NCBI GenBank assembly: GCA_003013855.2
Contig: ML058447.1
Span: 3,472,001-3,536,000, forward strand
DNA length: 64,000 nt
From: Liriodendron chinense
Taxonomy: Eukaryota; Streptophyta; Magnoliopsida; Magnoliales; Magnoliaceae
Direction of reading: 5' to 3'
A program made the position numbers and the translations under genes. The notes below the pieces were generated by a model. It was not told the origin of the DNA. It did not search any database and worked only from the letters and a program-made list of their open reading frames with translations. Positions 11,179 to 22,750 of this stretch are shown here, in pieces. Numbering within the stretch: position 1 is the first letter of the stretch; every line of letters begins with the position of its first letter.

Positions 11179-13479
11179 ACTCCTGATGTAGGTCAAGAAC
11201 CCCTAATGAAGGTCATGGATTAAGCATATTCCTATCGCACATGGACCGAACAAAGATAAAAGAAAAGTTGACAAAATTAACAATTTTCGCATGAGTGGAC
11301 CAAAAGAAGGTAGACCGTAAATCGGCCATAACTTTTGATCTAGGAGGAGTTACAGGATGCACAGCATATGGATTCCAATTGAAATTTCATTTTTGGGTGA
11401 ACCAACCCACACCGCTAAAATGGGTCACGTCTGTCCGTTTCGCCAGAAAATGCACAGTTATAATAGAAAAACGGGATTTTAGGAAAAAATTATTGTTTTT
11501 TAGTAATTTCGATTTTAATATGTTTTCTTCTTCTTTTGTAGAGTTTTTGTTTATTTAGGAGTTTCTATTTTTGTTGAGTAATGAGTTTTAGAAATAGTCT
11601 ACTTTGTAGTAGTCTTTAATTAGGATTTTACTATTTTTAGTAATTTTCTATTTCGTGAAACTTACTATTTTTAATAAATAAGAATTAGGATTTATTTAGA
11701 AATATATAAGGATGTTAAATTCATTTTTAATGTTAACTCTCATATTATTATTATTTAATAAAAATTCTTATTTTTATCAATTTTCTCTCATGGATTCGAA
11801 ATTTTCCCTCATGGATTTGAGGAAGTCTGGTTGAGGAGTCCCAAAGCTTTATGGATTCAAGGTAGTTATCCCATGAGGAAGACGGTAATCAACCTCCCAC
11901 GTACTCCCTGCATTAGTGGTATTAGAGCGAGGTTTATTCCTCAAGATGATGGCTTCTAATGAAGGGTCGAATTTTCATTATGTAGACGATTTTCCAAAAG
12001 ATTATCTCACAGCGGTGGCTTTCGATGCAGCTAAAGCAGCAGGAGAATCGGTTAATCGTACAAGATATATAGGCAACCCTTGACCGCATCGCAGCGACAT
12101 TAAATCTATCCCAAGCCCAAGGCGACGATCAACCACCACCACATGTGCTCGCTGTATGGAACAACCCCATATTCCATAGGACACCCATGGTGACTAATCA
12201 TAGGGCTTCTCCAGACGATTCAGAATTTAGCAATGAGAAAGTCGAAGACATTATTGTATGACGACCTGCTCTTGGGAACAATCATGTGGACCGAGCAAAA
12301 ATGGAAAGCTTACACGAAACTTTTAAAGTGGAGGGACAGTCTTCCGTAACCGTCCAAGATTTTTCCAAGAAAACTTGTGATGATGTGTTAGTTCTGGATG
12401 AGGGTAACACAGGTTTAGACGAGGTTTTTGAAATATAGCCCACTATCATCTTAGATGTTGTTCACAATTGTGAGGAGGTGGAGGATCAATACCTCAGTCA
12501 TAAAGGAGAAGGAAGAAGAGTTTAAAATTATTCCGGACGTTGTGGAATCAGCTTTGACGGAATCCATGAACGTCTTAGGAGATGTCACACTAACAATGCA
12601 GGAATTTGAGGCGATTGTGCTCATCAAAATTTTCGATGACCTATGCCCTATGCAGAAGATTAGCCTGCATCAGGGTGAGATTATCTTAAGCAACACAAAT
12701 GATATGACAGAGTAGGTTGCGATTATTCATGTTGGCGTCAAGAAAAAGTCGACGAAATCAGTTTCAGCATGCCATAGAAAAGCTAAGGACGTGAATCACA
12801 AGACAAGTCCATTGTCGATCTCGCATACACATCATGGCCCTAAATTAAAGAGAAACTCAATGACGAGTGTTTTTTAAGTGGAGTCTAATGTAGGACAAGA
12901 ACCCCCTAATGAAGGACGTGGATCAAGCACATTCCAATCGCACATGGACTTAACAAAGATCAAGGAAAAGTTGACAAAATCGACAATTTTCACATGGATT
13001 GACCAAAAAAATGTGAATTGTAAATCAGCCATAACTTTTAATCCGATAGGAGTTATGGAACACACAGCATATGGATTCCAACTGAAATTTCATTTTGGGT
13101 CGCGTCCGTCCATTTCGCTAGAAAATGGGCAGTTATAGTAAAAAAATGAAATTTTATAGAAAAATTATTATTTTTTAGTAATTCCGATTTTAGTGTTTCC
13201 TTCTTTTTTTGGAGTTTTTATTTATTTAGGAGTTTCTATTTTTGTTGAGTAATAAGTTTTAGAAAGAGTTTACTTAATAGTAGTCTTTAATTAGGATTTT
13301 ACTATTTTTAATAACTTTCTATTTCAGAAAACTTATTATTTTTAGTAAGTACAAAGCGGGGTTTATTTACGGATATATAAGGATATTAAATTCATTTTTA
13401 ATGTTAAGTCTCATATTATTATTCAATCCCGTGAGGAAGACGGTAATCGACCTCACCATGTCCCCCTTGCGTCAACTCC
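11179..13479 (+). mobile_element. Small non-autonomous LTR retroelement with TSD ACTCC
   Basis: The left LTR at 11184-11912 starts TGATGTAGG and ends CCTGCA. It is followed by TGGTATTAGAGC, a primer-binding site matching the initiator Met tRNA. The right LTR at about 12886-13474 is clearly homologous (shared GACAAGAACCCC, GCCATAACTTTT and CAGCATATGGATTCCAA) but lacks a segment near its 3' end. ACTCC is present at 11179-11183 and 13475-13479 as the target duplication. The interior is only about 970 bp, with short broken frames and no reverse transcriptase, protease or integrase, so the element must have depended on proteins from elsewhere. Confidence 0.85.
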
Positions 13480-13920
13480 ACATGATGGGTGTAGATATTG
13501 AAGTCGGGCCCTACATGACGGACAATAACATTGATGGTGGGCCCCACATGAGGACAATTCACATCAAAGGTCAGCCCCTAATGATAAATGTCCCAAATCC
13601 AAGGTAGGCCCCACATAATGGACAGCCCACTTTGAAGTTGAGCCCCACATGATGGGCAGTCCACATAAAATGTGGGCCCCACATGATGGACAGTTCACAT
13701 CCAATGTCTAACATGATGGACGGCCCAATGTGAGCCTCACATGATGGATACCCACATTGAAGGTGGTCCTCGCAAGGTGGATGGTCCACATCGAAGGTAA
13801 GCCCCACATGATAGACGGTTGAAGACAGGGATAAGGTGGGCTTAACTAATGAATTGTCCACATCAAAGGTTGGCCCCACATGATGGAGGATGGATATTAT
13901 GGGTGGAGTACCAAACAAAA
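13475..13920. repeat. Degenerate ~40-bp minisatellite, right part
   Basis: About eleven units related to GGGCCCCACATGATGGACAG followed by TCCACATCAAAGGT. This is the continuation of the array interrupted at 11179. Confidence 0.75.
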
Positions 13921-14069
13921 TTGAGGATAAATATTTATGTGATGTTGGAAAGCAAAGATACTTTTTCTACTTTTTGGCTAATAAAGTATGTTATTTACCT
14001 AACATACTGATCGGCTAAATAAATAGAAATTAAAATAAGTTGCCTAAAGTATAAGTAGCTTATGTAGAG

Positions 14070-14170
14070 TGAGATCTCTACTCAGGCTCAGTGCTAGATT
14101 CACAGGAGTTTCAATACAAAGGTCATGAGCTCGAGTACCAACATGGTGTGTGTTAAAAAAAAAAAAAAAA
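14070..14170 (+). mobile_element. tRNA-derived SINE, probable
   Basis: GGCTCAGTGCTAGATT resembles a pol III box A, GGTCATGAGCTCGAGTACC contains a box B-like core about 40 nt further on, and an A run of about 16 follows. The 5' limit and target duplication are not clear. Confidence 0.45.
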
Positions 14171-14811
14171 GTTGGTTCCAATGAAAAGAATGTTGGAAAG
14201 TAGGACCAAAGTTGCAAGGGTTACCTCCAAACCTCTCCCTCATCCTTAGGGAGAGGCTCTTATAGGTACCATCAACCTAAATGATTTACTGTGTGGAACG
14301 TATATTTGTGCTAACCAGCACCGGTTTATAGATAAGCTGATTGTCATCTAATTCCGCTTCTAAATTCACTCATCACCCTTCAAATTAGGGGAACATTGAT
14401 TGAGGTGGAAGTTGAGGTAATTAGGTATAGAAAGTATGGTTCAAAGATACGTGAACTTGACTTAAATATATTGGTGTTTTTTGAAAATAAAATATATGAT
14501 TTTCTTTCAAACTCAAAAAGTAGCTTTCTGAAAATGAACAAGATAATTATTCTTGTTTACTTTCTAAAAAGAAGAGGAAGAAAAAGCAGTAAGAGGGAGA
14601 GGAATATAAGGCAATCCCCTGAGCCCACAGATTGCACACATCCAACTCGCACTACTCGCACTGACACTGCAACGTCTCTCTAGCTATATGTTAACCGTTG
14701 GAGACAGTCGAATTTAAATGTTGCTGAGGCAAATTCCTTGATATGACAAACTACCAAGAGGCAGCAGAAAGAGGCATGTAGCTGTTCAGTTTGATTGAGG
14801 GGCACCAAAGT
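14171..14811. other. Intergenic, nothing recognised
   Basis: The open frame at 14396-14683 has no domain, signal or conserved pattern that I can recognise and is not annotated as a gene. Confidence 0.4.
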
Positions 14812-15035
14812 GACATATCTAAGTTTATAGTGTCTCGCCTACTAGCCCAGCTGGAAGACACCCAGGCGTTTCAACAGCAGGTCTCAGGTTCAAGTGCTAA
14901 GGAGACACACTAACCCCACAGGTGGGTGTGTGCATCCTGTGACTAACCATATGGGTGTGTTCTGCATGCAACTAACTGGGTGGGTGCATTGCAAAAAAAA
15001 AAAAAAAAAAAAAAAACGACATATCTAAGTTTATA
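14812..15035 (+). mobile_element. tRNA-derived SINE with 18-bp target duplication
   Basis: Body 14830-15017. Box A-like TAGCCCAGCTGG lies near 14843 and box B-like GGTTCAAGTGC at 14887-14897. A GTGTGT-rich 3' region ends in an A run of about 24. GACATATCTAAGTTTATA is repeated exactly at 14812-14829 and 15018-15035. This is the signature of LINE-aided insertion of a pol III transcript. Confidence 0.85.
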
Positions 15036-15281
15036 AAACCCCTGCTTTAGGTTGTTTCGGATTCACCAAAACATGCTCTTCCTAATCCAGGTCGTCTTCT
15101 CTTTTACTTTCCACCAATTTTTCAAAACAGGTTTTGAATTAGGCCTTTAGAAATCCTGCAAAATTGCTGACTTACAAGAATCAGGATGCAAAAGTGTGTT
15201 TGGGGTGCAGATTTAGTTTTTTTAGTTGAAGCCACGTTTCTCCAGCTGGAAAAGCAAGCTCGTTTTAACTAAAGAGTTGTA

Positions 15282-15489
15282 TTTGTTGTAACTCTCTTTT
15301 ATTCTTTTTCTATTTCTTTGGGGTTTGTACACACATCCCACCGTTAGTACACACACCCACACGGGTTAGTCACACTCCAATGCTAGCCACCCCCACGTTG
15401 AGAATTAATACCACGACCTCAGTGTTGAAACGAGGTTATCTTCACTCAGTCTACCACTATCCCAAATGCGTGGCCGTATTAGTTGTAAC
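15282..15489 (-). mobile_element. tRNA-derived SINE, minus strand
   Basis: Body about 15293-15478. On the minus strand it reads GGATAGTGGTAGACTG (box A-like), then GAGGTCGTGGTATTAATTC (worn box B), then a GTGTGGGTGTGTGTACTAAC tail segment like that of the SINE at 14830. Both flanks carry a GTTGTAAC-type repeat (TTTGTTGTAAC and TTAGTTGTAAC). Confidence 0.6.
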
Positions 15490-17540
15490 CTTTTGCAAAC
15501 TAATATTTCATACTAATAAGGTGAAGGTTCTTTGAAAATAATAGCTAAATAACATACCTTGAGTCTTCCTTAGTAAGTCATATAAACATATGTGGCCTCT
15601 TTCCCTCTATTTTATTTCTTCAAAACGTCTGGATAAGTAAAAATAATATATAAAATAATTACAGTGCATGGTGTGCTGGTTAAAGGCCTCTTCTTACATG
15701 GGAAGGTTTTGTTAAGATATGTAGAGTGTGATCATTAAAGGTGTATTATTCATTTAGCTAACACTTTTGCGGGTCAAGCTTCACATTGAGCCCGCTGGGG
15801 TCGCAAGGGAGCAACACCTCCTTGCTTAGGGATCCAAGGGTGTGCCTCCAGTCTAGCGGGTAATTTTATAATTTCACATGAATTTTTTATTTTTATTTTT
15901 ATGTATACTCTAGTTCTCTTGAAATAATATGTATTCTATTATGAGAGAGAGAGAGAGAGAGACACGTCATTATATTAAGAGTAGTTGCTTTTTTCTTTTT
16001 CTTTTTCTTTTTTTCTTCTTCTTCTTCTTCTTTTTTTTTTTTTTTTTTTTGCCTTTGAGTATAGTGGACGGGTGTGAATCTGTGGACATATCAAAAGGGA
16101 ACCATGTAAATCTCTGTGTTATAGTTTCTCTTTTTTCTTCATTTCTTTTAATTCCAATATTGTTATGCATGTGATCAAGAAGAGATCTCTTCACCCAACA
16201 AGTTTAATAGTTAACAATAATAATAAATAAATAAAAAGGCGAACCAAGAGAGTGACTCAGTTAAATCATTGTGAGTCGTACCAGGTCAACCTCATCTCTT
16301 TAATGCCCAAATGAGTCCCTCTCAAAAGTGAGTTTCCTAATGACTCAATGAAAGACTCAGAAGTATAGTAGAAACATTTGTATCAAGGTGGTGGGTAAAG
16401 CCCTAAATAGGGTGCTTGGTGTCACTTGATTACGTAAAGACGACTCCAAATAGCTGGAATTTATATAGTAGTGATTATACTTTAAATGATATTATTTCAC
16501 CAGTATCATCCTCTTTTATCAATATCATTATAATGACAATAATGATTTATATAAAGTAGGATTTATATTGGATATTGTAGTGATTATATTCTAAATGGTA
16601 TTATTTCACCTCCATTCTCTCTCTCATCAATATATTTCACTTTTAAGTGACTTATTGCATTCAACTTTATATGCCACTAGCCTAATATAATTACACAAAC
16701 GCATGTGCATTGCATGAAAAAAGGCGCAATATAAGCTGAATTTCCAAAAAGAAAAAAAAAATTTCTTTTTAGCATTTGAAAGCAATCGAAAGCTTCTCAC
16801 GTGCTATACAAGTAAAACCCATCCATGCACAAAAAATCGGACACATAAGCTCCTATGGGCGGCTAGGCCTGGCAACAGGTAACCATGTTCGTGTCGTGTC
16901 GTGTCTTGTGTCGAAAATGCCCTCACCCAAACCCAATTTGATAATTAACTGGTAAAAATCTAGAAACCCAGACCCATTCGTTATCTTCACATGTCTTGAT
17001 GGGCTAGCCAACTAGTGACCCCACATGATAAGGTCGGACCGAACACTGATTTTTTCATGCGGGTTGGCGAGTCGCATGAAATAGATGCATGTGAGCAGCA
17101 AAGGCTGTAATAGATGCATGTAGGTCAGGTATAGGACTGTATTTGAATCTCTCCAACAGGTTGGACGGACCTTGGTTTTGCAAGAAAATGGCCATTTATG
17201 ATGTTAACGTATGAGCTTAGGCCTGAAATAAAAAATTACTAAGTGGGCCGGGCCCGTGCTGACTCTGACTGGGGTCAATCCAACTCTTTATCACCCATGA
17301 CGGTCCACCCTTCACCCCAGCCATACCTGCACTATAAAAATGTATAGCTAGAAAGAAATGCTCAATGACCCATATCTTAACATATACGTGTTGCTACTAG
17401 ATAAGTGGACCAGCTTTTTTTTATTTCTTTTTTTTAGACCATGCAATGAGTGTGCCTACCTGAATGGCCCAGATCGTGAACACGTGTGCCACGCAGGCCC
17501 GTTCATTCATGAGACCTAGTATGATGCGTACGTGGCATCA
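15490..17540. other. Intergenic, nothing recognised
   Basis: Contains (GA)n near 15943-15961, a T-rich tract near 16000-16050 and a diverged tandem duplication of about 109 bp (words GTAGTGATTATA and ATTATTTCACC at ~16468 and ~16577). No gene signal. Confidence 0.45.
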
Positions 17541-17551
17541 CCTAAATGTTG

Positions 17552-17556
<5 letters not shown>

Positions 17557-17622
<66 letters not shown>
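17557..17622. repeat. (TA)n microsatellite
   Basis: A TA run of about 33 units. It makes a meaningless Ile-Tyr open frame. Confidence 0.95.
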
Positions 17623-17624
<2 letters not shown>

Positions 17625-17881
17625 CATACATGATCCTTAACTACAATCTTATATATGACATCCATACCACTCAAAGCAGATTATCTTTAAATTTTCGAAT
17701 GGAGGTTGCACCACCTACTTCTCTACCCCAAAAGTGGGCGCACCACTTTCAGTAGGGGGTCCTGTATTGTACATCATACAATGTAGAATAATGATGAGAC
17801 TTCGGTGATAGTTCGCCATGCTTTTTTAAGTGGTGGTGTATGAGCTACTGTAAACGTGGAGGCATGGATAGTAAAGTCAAC

Positions 17882-18330
17882 ACAGGACGCGGTTTGCCTG
17901 CAAAGCCTACGTGGGGCCCATACATCCGTTTTGCCAGGACATGTACCAAAAAATAAGGCAGACTCAAAGCTCAAGTAGGCTGCAAGATAGGACACAGTGA
18001 GGATTGATCGTCCACCGTTGAAAGATTCGTGAGCCAATCAGGATAATAATTTTGTGTTTTCAGTTCATCCCAGTAGGAATGACCTATTGAACGGTATGGA
18101 TGGCATATGAACATCACGATGGACTAGGCAGGTTTCTACGGTAGGCTTTTCCCTACCCACTTTTTCCTATTTTGCAGTCCACTTGACTTTTGGATCTGCC
18201 TCATTCTGGACCCATGTACTAACATGATGGGGGCAAAACGGATGGACGGCGTTGATTTCTCATAAACAACACGGTAGGCCCCACCTTGCTTCCCGTCCTG
18301 CGAAAGGCTTTCAGGCAATCCACGTCCGTC
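17882..18330. mobile_element. Palindromic GGGCCCAC-type MITE
   Basis: The left end GGACGCGGTTTGCCTGCAAA is followed by ACGTGGGGCCCATACATCC. The right end is the reverse complement: CACGGTAGGCCCCACCTTG, then GGCTTTCAGGCAATCCACG. The centre has the usual AATCAGGATAATAATTTTGTG half-palindrome. Confidence 0.6.
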
Positions 18331-20102
18331 AACCCAAGAGGCCTCTACCACCTGGCAAAGAAAGATCCTAACCATCCAAATATGAGCCACGGAATGGATG
18401 GTTGCAAAAAGAGTGGTCAAAAATCACATGGCTAGATCGTTTGATCAATCCAAGTTTGGTGATAATATGCTTCATCAACAGCAGTGCCAGGAATTTGGAG
18501 AGTCAAGATTATCATACGTGTAGACCATTAGTGCCGGGGATGGGGCACCACAACTTTAAAATGGTGGTGAACTGCCACCGTAGTCTAATCCCATGCTCGG
18601 GTCTAGAAATCCCAACTGGTCGTAGTATACGGGGCCCAGCTTACCAATCGGGAGCCACGTGGCGAAGTGGGAGAAGATGAGGCGCACCATAATTCGTGGC
18701 GCCTTCGATGCGCGGCACCCGTCCGACACCAATGCGCACCCAGCGCGCTGCTAACGTGAGCCACGACGTGCGACGCACTCTCCCCGCCTTTTCCCAAGAG
18801 CTTGAGTAGAAGCACCGCTGTTTTGGATGGCATATTAGCTCCGTGACCGAGAAAGGCTAAAATGGAGAATGTCGTTTGATGACTCCAAATTACTGAAAAG
18901 ACCCTGACCTTTTGCCCATGTAACGACTGACGTCCGGCCGGCGTCTCTCCCCCCTGTGATCGATCATCGGAACCGTCCATTTTGTGGACTCTTCGCTGTG
19001 AGGGCCACTGTAAGAAAATTATGCCAAACTGATGATTGTGAGGATCACCCATCTGTACATGAGTTAATATTTTCAGGGGCTCGCATTCAACTCTAAAATC
19101 AAATGTATGGATCATCACTGATGCATGATTATGAGATGATGACTTATTTTATGAATCTAAGTCGAATATGGACGGTCAAAATCATCGTATCATCTCAGAA
19201 TGTGGGCCCCAGTGGTTGTTAGGGCCCACACACGCAGGATCATGAATCGCGGCAGAGGCAATTCTGACCATACCAAAATGCTGAGTTGCATGGGCCACTA
19301 CGTGCATGTGGAAGCAACTCGCTAATTGTTGTACAAGCTCATCCACCGTACGCATTGTATACATGAAGCTCGACCGTCCAAATGATGGGCCCCACAAACA
19401 TCAACACGCATTGCATACATTCTCTCTTTCTCGTCCATCGGCTAGTGGTTTCAATAGTCCATGGATTTGTGCCACCTCTCTCTGTCAGGTACATGGCACT
19501 TAGACGTTCCACAAACATCAACACTGTCCATGTGATGTGGGACCCACCTTTTGTCACTTTCTTTTGCAGGAAGGTTTGGGAATTTGAATTGCATTTTACC
19601 CTTTTTTGACACCATTCCATAGTACATGTTTTCTGATCCGGATCCGCTACAAAGCTTTGTAGGTCAAGCTTAACCTACAACGTGATGTGTGGGACCCCCT
19701 TGATGTGATCACAACATCCAATCCGTTCATCATGTCCACCCCCTCAGTTTCTCTATGTTGCCCAAAGTTGAGGTCGATCCAGAACTTTAAGTGGGTACAC
19801 CACAGGTAACAGCTGGGTTGGGGACGGTCGCCATTCCAGATTGGTTTTGTGTCCATCATGTTTTTACCTTCCATCCGATCCATTAAGGAGATGAGTCCCA
19901 CCAGAATTAATGGACAATCTAAAAATACAGCCCTTGGAAAACTCAGGCGGGCCATACCTAGAGATTTTAGAGATCATAGGTATGAGTTTGCCCACCTAAG
20001 TTCTGGATCAGCCTGATTTTGGCATGGAGAACATGAGGGGATGCACATATATAATGGAGGGATTGGACGTCATGCATGCATCACAGTGGGGCTCCATATT
20101 GC

Positions 20103-20138
<36 letters not shown>
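18331..20138. other. Upstream region of the BCH gene
   Basis: Non-coding. 18640-18960 is noticeably richer in CG dinucleotides than its surroundings and includes a palindromic G-box. 19670-20096 looks like another worn palindromic GGGCCCAC MITE (GTGGGACCCCCTTGATGTGA at left, CATCACAGTGGGGCTCCA at right). The minus-strand frame at 18603-19118 shows no domain. Confidence 0.45.
18654..18663. promoter_or_regulatory. Perfect palindromic G-box
   Basis: GCCACGTGGC, the core bound by bHLH (PIF-type) and bZIP factors. It lies about 1.5 kb before the BCH TATA box in a CG-rich stretch. That it regulates BCH is inference. Confidence 0.35.
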
Positions 20139-20142
<4 letters not shown>

Positions 20143-20148
20143 ATATAG
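20105..20148 (+). promoter_or_regulatory. (GA)n tract and TATA box of BCH
   Basis: About 16 GA units (20105-20136) run directly into TATTATATATA (20137-20147), roughly 100 bp before the ATG at 20246. This is a normal spacing for a plant core promoter, and the GA tract may act as a GAGA-type element. Confidence 0.5.
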
Positions 20149-20407
20149 GCATGACTGATATTGACGTTCATTCATCAAAGAACAACCGAGAATCTCTCCC
20201 CAAGTTATTGTGTTTGATTACTGAGTTTTGTGGAGAAGAAGATGAATGCTTTCTCTTCCTCTTCTTTGTGTGTGGCCCACCCAGCCATTTTTGTCCATGG
20301 ACCATGGCTCCTTACGAAAGGGTGCACCCATATCCGAAGAAGCAAGCCAGGCCCACTGCTCATGGACACATGCATCTCTAGACAAGGCTACCAAAGCCAG
20401 GAACAAG

Positions 20408-20410
20408 TAG
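20408..20410 (+). other. BCH: In-frame TAG in BCH exon 1
   Basis: The reading frame that continues into the conserved AERDAYLFAAL segment is open from ATG 20246 except for this single codon. A one-base change from AAG would account for it. Confidence 0.75.
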
Positions 20411-20945
20411 GCTGAAAGGGACGCATACCTCTTCGCCGCTCTCGCTTCCTCTCTCGGCCTCTCCTCCATGGCCGCTGGCGCTGTTTATTACCGTTTTGCA
20501 TGGCAAATGGTTCGCCTACGTACACTACACTCCCCACGTGCTAAAAATTAGGAGGGCATCACGACCACCTGCTGATCCACGCCGTTCACGGTGGCCCATC
20601 TAAGACGGTGCCTTCTTGATGACTGGTCTGGATCATCATATGGTGGGGGGGCTCAAGCATTTGTTGTGCATAATACATACACATGCAGACGTATCGTTTA
20701 TGAATTGTACCTTCATACATACATCTGCATGGACTCCTCCTTTGTTTATGTATATACGTGCATGTACTACTTGATTCATCATCCATGAATCGTTGATTGG
20801 TTGGTGTGATGGTTGTGATTAGGGTGGGGAGATTCCATTGGAGGAGGCGTTTGGGACGTTCGCTTTAGCTGTTGGAGCTACGGTGAGCGTTCATGAATTG
20901 CTTTTGGGGGGGACTGTCATGTAATTATCATACGTTTGAGCTGCA

Positions 20946-21380
20946 TGGGGCCCACCATAATGTTTGAGTGCCATCCAACCCGTCCATATTAGATGTGCTC
21001 CTATGTTTGCCATAAATTTCAAAACTCCAGACTGATCAATTTTCAGGTGGGCAACAACGGGGGATATTGGGGACGGGGACAGATATACACCACAGAAACT
21101 TCCAGACGGAATTTGGGGTCTACCGTGTTGTGTATATTCCATCCAATCCATTCATCAGCTGCGCCCAACTATGATGAAGGAACAGCACTTGAACTCTAAG
21201 CCATTGCACAACGTCCAATTGAATGCATAGGTTCTAAGTGTGATTTCACATCCTTCCCTGTGGCGTGTCCCACCTGAGTTTTTGATTGAGACAATTCTCG
21301 GGATTTACAGTGACCCTGAGGAGGTGTGCCAGATGCACCATTCGGATTCCACATGCACATCAGGAGTGGGCCCCGCAAAG
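20946..21380. mobile_element. GGGCCCAC-type MITE in BCH intron 2
   Basis: The left part, GGGGCCCACCATAATGTTTG, is followed by CCATCCAACCCGTCCAT. The right part contains CACATCAGGAGTGGGCCCCG. It fills most of intron 2 (20883-21467). Ends are approximate. Confidence 0.45.
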
Positions 21381-21882
21381 CGGATAAAACCATACGTTTG
21401 TCCGTACCCGGCTCCACTATGAAAAGTTGGGTTGGCTAATGGCTTACAACTAGATGTCCACGTGCAGGTAGGAATGGAACATTGGGCACGCTGGGCCCAC
21501 AGAGCAGTATGGCATTCTTCTCTATGGAGTATGCACGAGGTATTATACTTAGATGTAGATACGTATATGTATACGAATACGCATACATATTCACATAAAG
21601 TCATGAACATGTTGGAACGTATTAATAAGATCTGTACACATGTGAATCAGAGTAAGAGAAAAGATGGAACCCAAGTGAGTAATCCATGAAATTAAGAACC
21701 AACATGATTGTTTCTTCTTTCTTTTTCAGTCCCACCACAGGGCGAGGGAGGGCCCATTTGAATTGAATGATGTGTTCGCCATCATCAACTGCATACCCGC
21801 TATATCGCTCATGGCCTATGGCTTCTTCAACAGTGGCCTTCTTTCCGGCCTCAGCTTCGGAGCGGTATGAAATATTAATGGA

Positions 21883-21934
21883 ATCATCATCATCATTTTT
21901 GTCATTGTCATCATCATCATCATCATCATCCACA
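21883..21934. repeat. ATC trinucleotide repeat in BCH intron 4
   Basis: Two runs of ATC separated by a few bases make up about half of the 110-bp intron. Confidence 0.8.
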
Positions 21935-22156
21935 ACAACATCATCGCTGTTATTATCTTCCCTACTTTCCTCAGGGGCTAGGAATTACAGTTTACGGAAT
22001 GGCCTACATGTTCGTTCATGATGGCCTTATTCACAAAAGATTCCCAGTGGGCCCGATAGCCCACGTCCCCTATTTACAAAAGGTGGCAGCTGCACATCAG
22101 GTTTGTTCCATGACCGCTTTTTCCCGTCGGAAATTTCTCGGAAAACATGGGCCTGA

Positions 22157-22182
22157 TGGACATGGACATGGACATGGACATG
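22157..22182. repeat. GGACAT hexamer repeat in BCH intron 5
   Basis: Four copies of GGACAT(G) in tandem. Confidence 0.8.
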
Positions 22183-22629
22183 GGTACTGTCCCAGCTATC
22201 ATGACAATATGGCAAGACATGGGGATTTGTGGGGTATGGCCATGATCCCACCAAGCCATAAATGATGCTATGTGGGGGGTGGATGTCCTTGTTATAACAT
22301 TATGTAGCCAACGGTGACCACCTGGCACATGACAGCAATGTCCATATCAGCCTACTGTAGTAGCAGCAATGAAAGGGAAGGATTTTTTATGTTTTTTCCT
22401 TAACGTGGGCCATTTATGTAGCTCCACCATGCAGACAAATTCGACGGCGTCCCCTACGGACTCTTTCTGGGGGCCAAGGTACATCTCTACTACACTCATC
22501 CACATGAACATTTATGCAACACATGCATGAATGATGCATTTATATATGTTTGTAGTACACTAGTCAATATGTGGAAACAGGAGGGATGATTTGCAAGACG
22601 TGGGAGACGGTTTAAAAAGGGGAGTTGTT

Positions 22630-22750
22630 TATATACTCTGTCAGTGTGATGTTTGATAATCAGGCAGTTTTTATTTTATTTTTTATTTTTTTATTTTTTA
22701 ATAATCAGGCACTTTGGAAATTGTACACGTGGGATACTTGTTAATCAAAC
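22630..22750. mobile_element. Fragment of the GATACTCTGG MITE family in BCH intron 6
   Basis: ATATACTCTGTCAGTGTGATG and AATCAGGCACTTTGGAAATTG match the left subterminal block of the family, interrupted by a T-rich insertion. Confidence 0.4.

Noticed and set aside
11951..12430. Possible gag gene inside the small LTR element
   Set aside because: Short broken frames without zinc knuckle or other gag motif. The element is treated as non-autonomous.
14396..14683. 95-codon plus-strand frame
   Set aside because: No recognisable motif, and it lies in repeat-rich DNA next to SINEs.
18603..19118. 171-codon minus-strand frame
   Set aside because: Long only because the block is CG-rich. No domain, no start context and no splice partners.
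20230..20415. 61-codon Ser-rich frame as a separate gene or the true BCH start
   Set aside because: It lies in a different frame from the conserved exon 1 sequence and ends before it. It may be the original transit peptide with a frame change, but it is not an independent gene.
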